From Triops longicaudatus (Eukaryota > Arthropoda > Branchiopoda > Notostraca > Triopsidae): DNA of 64,000 nucleotides. A program made the position numbers and the translations under genes. Numbering within the stretch: the stretch's first letter is position 1; every line of letters starts with the position of its first letter. The notes under the pieces were generated by a model, which was given only the letters and a program-made list of their open reading frames with translations, had not been told where the DNA came from and did no database searches. The stretch lies in contig JAGQDJ010000608.1 in assembly GCA_022885665.1 (NCBI GenBank), positions 558,001-622,000 on the forward strand, written 5' to 3'. Positions 59,595 through 64,000 of the stretch are shown here, piece after piece.

Positions 59595-62500
59595 GTAAGC
59601 TTAGTTGTTTTGTTTGATTAGTTGTCATATTCGCTAGAAAAGGCACGCTACCTGCATCTGAATTTGTGCTAAATTTATATTTGACGTATAAGGTTAAAGC
59701 TTATCTTGACATGTCTGACTTTTGCTAGCATAAAGCGTGTAAGCCAGTTGGAAAATTGATGATAGGTCCAAGCAAGGGGGTTTCTGAGTATGCTAATTGT
59801 GCTGACTGAGCTTTTTTGATCCGGTACATTTCGGTAACTCCCTGATTTCATCTGTTTACCAACCGCAACCTGTTTGTATCTCTTACGTTGGGAAAACAGC
59901 GAAGGGTTTCCACTTGTATTGGTCTTTTCGTGCGCGGGTTTCTATGCACGATTTGGATTTAGTGAAGGGAAGATTTATCATGAATAAACAGGGAATGCCT
60001 AAGAAGTGAATTTAATGTAATGTACAATAGCGAAGCAGAAACTATGTACGAGCCTTTATTGCGCCAAAGTGCTCGAAAACGTTGAAAAGCTGCAGTACTT
60101 TGTTCCGGGTTTGCGTCTTCGCAGAGAAACCGTGAAAACGGAATAACAACCCTCACCCTCTTGGTATATTGAGGTTAGTAGGACAAGTGCACCCTTCTTT
60201 ACATGTTGGCAGAAACGTGAAAAGAAAGACGGCAAGAAGGGTAACCTTGCTCCGGTGCCATGGTAACCCACGAAACTTGAGACAAATCGCACAGGGCAGT
60301 AATGTAGTAATGGAAACGGTCATAAGACAGCGTTATTTGTCTGATGGCGGTAAGAAATGGTCTCTCCCTGTTTAGGGTCACTTTACGGAAGATAACCACG
60401 CTCGAGAGTAGTTCCCACAGTTCTGTTCTGGAGATTCTAATTGCATTCCCTGAACTTGGTACTTCTAAACCTGAAAAAAGGTTCGCTTCTAAAAAAATAA
60501 GGACTCAGTACTTAAATTCTGTCAACCTGATCATGTTAACTGCAAAGCTACTACTTTTTTGTGTGACCAGTGTCTCTTCACAGTGGTTTCTTCACGAAAA
60601 CAAGCAACACTTAAGGGTATCAGGACCGCAGGTCATAAATTCACACCAATAAGTGGAATAGTAGTAGCTAAAAATGATTTTTTCTCGTAGGTCTTATTGG
60701 AATTTTCTGAGCATTATTTACACATTAAAATCGTGAATTAATTTCGGCAAATTCCGAAGTAGCAAACGAACAACACAGTATTTCAAACAATACGGTAATC
60801 CTCTTCTCGTTCCGTATAAGAATCTCTCTTTCTCATTGGTAGTTAATCTCTTAATCCTCAAGTAATTCATTCTTACCTGGGGGAAATTTTGTTCAATTTT
60901 TCATAATATAGCATACCATGTAATGTAATACTAGAAGAGTTACTGAGTTGTAATGATTAACGTCGCAGTCTAAATTAAAGCTGTGAGTTGTGTAAATTGT
61001 GTATGGTTTTGTAAAAAATTGTGCTTTTTATAAAAGTACTCGGGTATGGTTATGTTTAAAAAACGTTAGCGGCGACATTTCAAAGTTCGGCCAGGAATTG
61101 CAAAAGCACCCTTGCGAATACCATTAAAGTAAAAACTAGTTATGAAAAATTCCTACCTCAGTAAGAGTACACTTTTGAGAACAGTGAATACATTCCTTAC
61201 TTACGTGCCTTAATACGATGTAAGCGACTTTTATTTACGCGCTAATTGCTGAAACAAGCTAAATGTTTTAGCTAAAAAAATGTGGTTAATAAAATTTAAA
61301 GCGAAAATTAATAGAAACTTTGGAAACTATGCTAAGAAATCTAATGTGAAAGTAGACATAGTGAACCCCTACCTTTCTTAGTCTGCAGAAACTGTTCTTT
61401 TGTACAGGACTAGTATTCTTTATTTGTTAGGACTAGTATTCCTATGCTCATTTTAGTTCAGGACCCTAGACTGGTAAGATGTCACTGTTCTAGAAAGTAA
61501 GCTAACACATAGAATAAACCTGTATACAGCTTATCTGTTACGCATGTCAATTACTCTCGAAAAGCCAAGTTCGCAAGTGTAAGGGTCGGCTAGTCTCTTC
61601 TCGCTGACTTAATTAGTACTTGAAAAAAACACCGAGCTGTAACTCAATACATGAAACTCGAATGTCTTCTATTAAAAAAAAGAAACATGTCCCTACCTTA
61701 TACATATGCATTAGAATTTGTAGAATTTAGTTTTTTTTATGCAGGATTGCTGGCTGCGTTAAAGCAACATATGGTAGGAAAGGTGAAAGTTATTTTTTTT
61801 TTCGTAGAGACACTTAGCTTTCCGTACCTACAATGATGTCATGTCTCAAAGAGTGACGAAGATTGTGCACGTATTCTGGACTTGTTCATTGATCACTGAC
61901 AGCAGTCTTCGTATCTGTTCCGAGAACTGTAAAAGCTGACCAAGACTAGAACAGATCGAGTCATTCTCCTTTTCGATCCTCCAATAAGCAACTCGTTGAC
62001 GGCAGAGATTGTAATTTCTATTCACACCTTCAAAATAAACGACTTCTAATAAAGATTTCTTGCTTACTATTTTTTAAATATAGAAAAATTAATGAGAATA
62101 AACTTAAAAGAGAGTTTTGATAAGGTGTAAATTCGCTTAACTAAAAGCAAAGCCTACGGCCCTGTTACGTATAATTTAACCCAATGTAAGGCCTCATCAA
62201 ACGGATTCAGCCTAACGCGAAGTCATCTGCCCGGTCTTGAGCTCTTTTACAATAAGCCCGATGCAGACAGGCCTAAAAACTGCGATCCGATAGCAACTTG
62301 CTACCTGTTTTCTGCCCTTAAGCACTTTCTGACCCTTTACTGACGGTCGGTTTGTTTATATTTATATGTTTATGTATATATTTATCTTTCAGTGGGGTTG
62401 GGGGAACTTATATAGTTGTGCGATTCTCTGAAAAGGAAGTAATGAAACTTTTGTGCTTTAGCATAAATCTTGGGAACACGCAACATTTAAGTCCAAGTTA

Positions 62501-63228
62501 CGTCACACTGACAAGGTTAACCTGTCAGTTTGTATCAGTTCCCTTCTACTAATAATGTCCCAGAGCTGGTCATTATGAAATTAAATGGTTGACTTGGTTA
62601 CCAAATTTTTATTTACAGTTACCCGAAATCTCAATTCTGCACTCTTGTTAGCTCTGTTCAAATGAGAAATGCTTCGATTTTCTCGATAGTTGTGATGTTC
62701 TTTGGCATCGATCTTTTGTGTCAATATCTATTTACTATTTCAAATCTGCTTTCATGCTTTGTTCAAGTTCCGCGCCTGTGACAGGCGTGAGCAAACAGGA
62801 TGTGACCACTCATGTCCACACAGCTGATGGACTAGAACTTTTTAAAAGGGTAACAAAAGATTCATAAAAGAGGCCTGTCTGCTACCTCCCAATACTCTGT
62901 GTTGCTTCAGGCCATCAAGAACGCAGACCGCATCACATTTGACCGTTTAGGAAAGGAAGACTGAGCTACGCTTTTGCAAAACATTAAAATAAAAGGAAGA
63001 CTTTTAGGCATAGTACTATTCATCAGGAAAGAGAGAGAGAGAGAGTAGTTCGGATTTGGGTAATAGAGACCTTTGTGTGAAAAAATGAAATTAAAATGTC
63101 TTTAAACTGCATTGTGCCAAGAACTTCGCATCAACTTGTCAGATTTATTATTACATTGGGTCACAGTGACTTTCTGGTCAGTGATTTTGGGTAATGGACG
63201 AAAACTATTGACGAACACTGACGTATAA

Positions 63229-63951
63229 CAGTCAAAGAACTCTTTATTCGCAGTTCCCGCATTCGCGGTTTCGGTATTCGTGAACGAACTATTTCAGACC
63301 GACTATTCGTGGCAAAATATTTCGCTATTCTGGTTAGAACCATTCAAAATCCTAGTCTTTTTGGAACTAGTACCGCTAATTTTACCGCTATTTAGTACTG
63401 TTACGTACTCCCTTGGTGACGTGTATTTTTTTTTTAACAAAAGAAGCGTTATGAGGGCAAACAAGGTAAGGCAAGCCGCTATTAACTGGGAGTACTAATG
63501 ACGTTTTCACACGATTTAATAAAAACATAAATTTAAGGCACAAATAGTACAAGACATATAGCTTTGACCAATTAAAATAGCACATCTAAGCCAATTTGCT
63601 AAATTTACTTATGAATTCAGCATTAATTTGTAAAATTTTTTTCATTTGTGGAGCGAAGTTTGATTTTCAGAATGAAAACCGAAGCAGTTACTGAAGTCAG
63701 TTGAGTTAAAAGGCGGTGGAACAGGAGAAACAATGTGATACTTTAAGGAGACACAGGCTTAGTAACGATTAATTTTCCTATTGGGTAGGCTAGATCTAAA
63801 CGGCAATTTCCTATTATTTTATCTTTAATTCTTGGAATTTTGGAACGCATCTTTATTTTTCAGTGTAATTTTCCACTCCCCGCATTCGCGGTATTCCTTA
63901 TCCGTAGCTTTTCTCCAGAACGTATCCGCCGCGAATAAGGAGCTTTGACTG
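63229..63951. mobile_element. DNA-transposon relic with terminal inverted repeats, 723 bp
   Basis: The left end CAGTCAAAGAACTCTTTATT and the inverse of the right end CAGTCAAAGCTCCTTATTCG share CAGTCAAAG exactly and continue with a similar TTATTCGC block; a second shared block (CCCGCATTCGCGG) occurs near both ends. TAA flanks both sides (63226-63228 and 63952-63954), which fits PIF/Harbinger (TWA duplication); a TA-duplicating pogo/Tc1-type origin is also possible. No transposase is encoded, so it is non-autonomous. Confidence 0.65.
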
Positions 63952-64000
63952 TAATACAGAGTAATAGAAAGCAAATTGCGTCACTGTATTTTTGCCTGTT

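Larger units (their letters stand above)
55452..64000. other. Gene-poor right end
   Basis: Eight and a half kb without a recognisable complete gene. It contains the promoter side of P450 copy B, a candidate first exon at 59545-59594, an X-box-like word at 60254-60268, a GA repeat near 63032-63046 and a terminal-inverted-repeat element at 63229-63951. Short open frames are scattered at chance density. Confidence 0.5.

Overview
The window is nuclear DNA of an animal. Every recognisable gene is split by spliceosomal introns (GT..AG, many only 50-120 nt long), the proteins are metazoan orthologues (DYRK2-class kinase, CCDC43, TTF2/lodestar, a TWIK-type K2P channel, TBCB, POLR3F, MTHFD1, CYP4), and there is a eukaryotic tRNA-Gln with a Pol III T-run. 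Compact introns, moderate GC and a CYP4 pair fit a small-genome invertebrate, probably an ecdysozoan; the species cannot be named from the sequence alone. Exon models were built by hand from reading frame, splice consensus, phase agreement and homology remembered from known families.

Layout. 1-418 (+): 3' end of a heparan N-sulfatase (SGSH). 1021-4388 (-): class II DYRK kinase, 8 exons. 5885-8608 (-): two-exon gene for an unrecognised Ser/Pro-rich 452-aa protein. 9965-10856 (-): CCDC43. 11904-16477 (-): TTF2/lodestar SNF2 ATPase, 10 exons. 17791-20680 (+): K2P potassium channel with two alternative first exons. 21292-22376 (+): tubulin cofactor B, convergent with POLR3F at 22567-23830 (-). 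25783-25854 (+): tRNA-Gln(CTG). 28079-30775 (+): secreted protein with a Thr-rich stalk and two SOUL heme-binding-like domains. 31069-40163 (-): trifunctional C1-THF synthase (MTHFD1), 15 exons; its 4-kb intron holds, on the opposite strand, a complete three-exon gene (33272-36532, +) for a single-pass LRR-like membrane protein. 41934-45836 and 47070-55451 (-): two tandem CYP4-type P450 genes with the same 12-exon structure. 55452-64000: gene-poor, with a candidate first exon and a DNA-transposon relic.

Most neighbours are unrelated housekeeping genes packed head-to-head or tail-to-tail; the P450 pair is the only functional cluster. Mobile DNA is sparse: two hAT-type MITEs with perfect 8-bp target duplications lie 0.5 kb apart between MTHFD1 and the P450 genes, and a 0.7-kb terminal-inverted-repeat element lies at the right edge. 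I saw no CRISPR, operon or prokaryotic feature.
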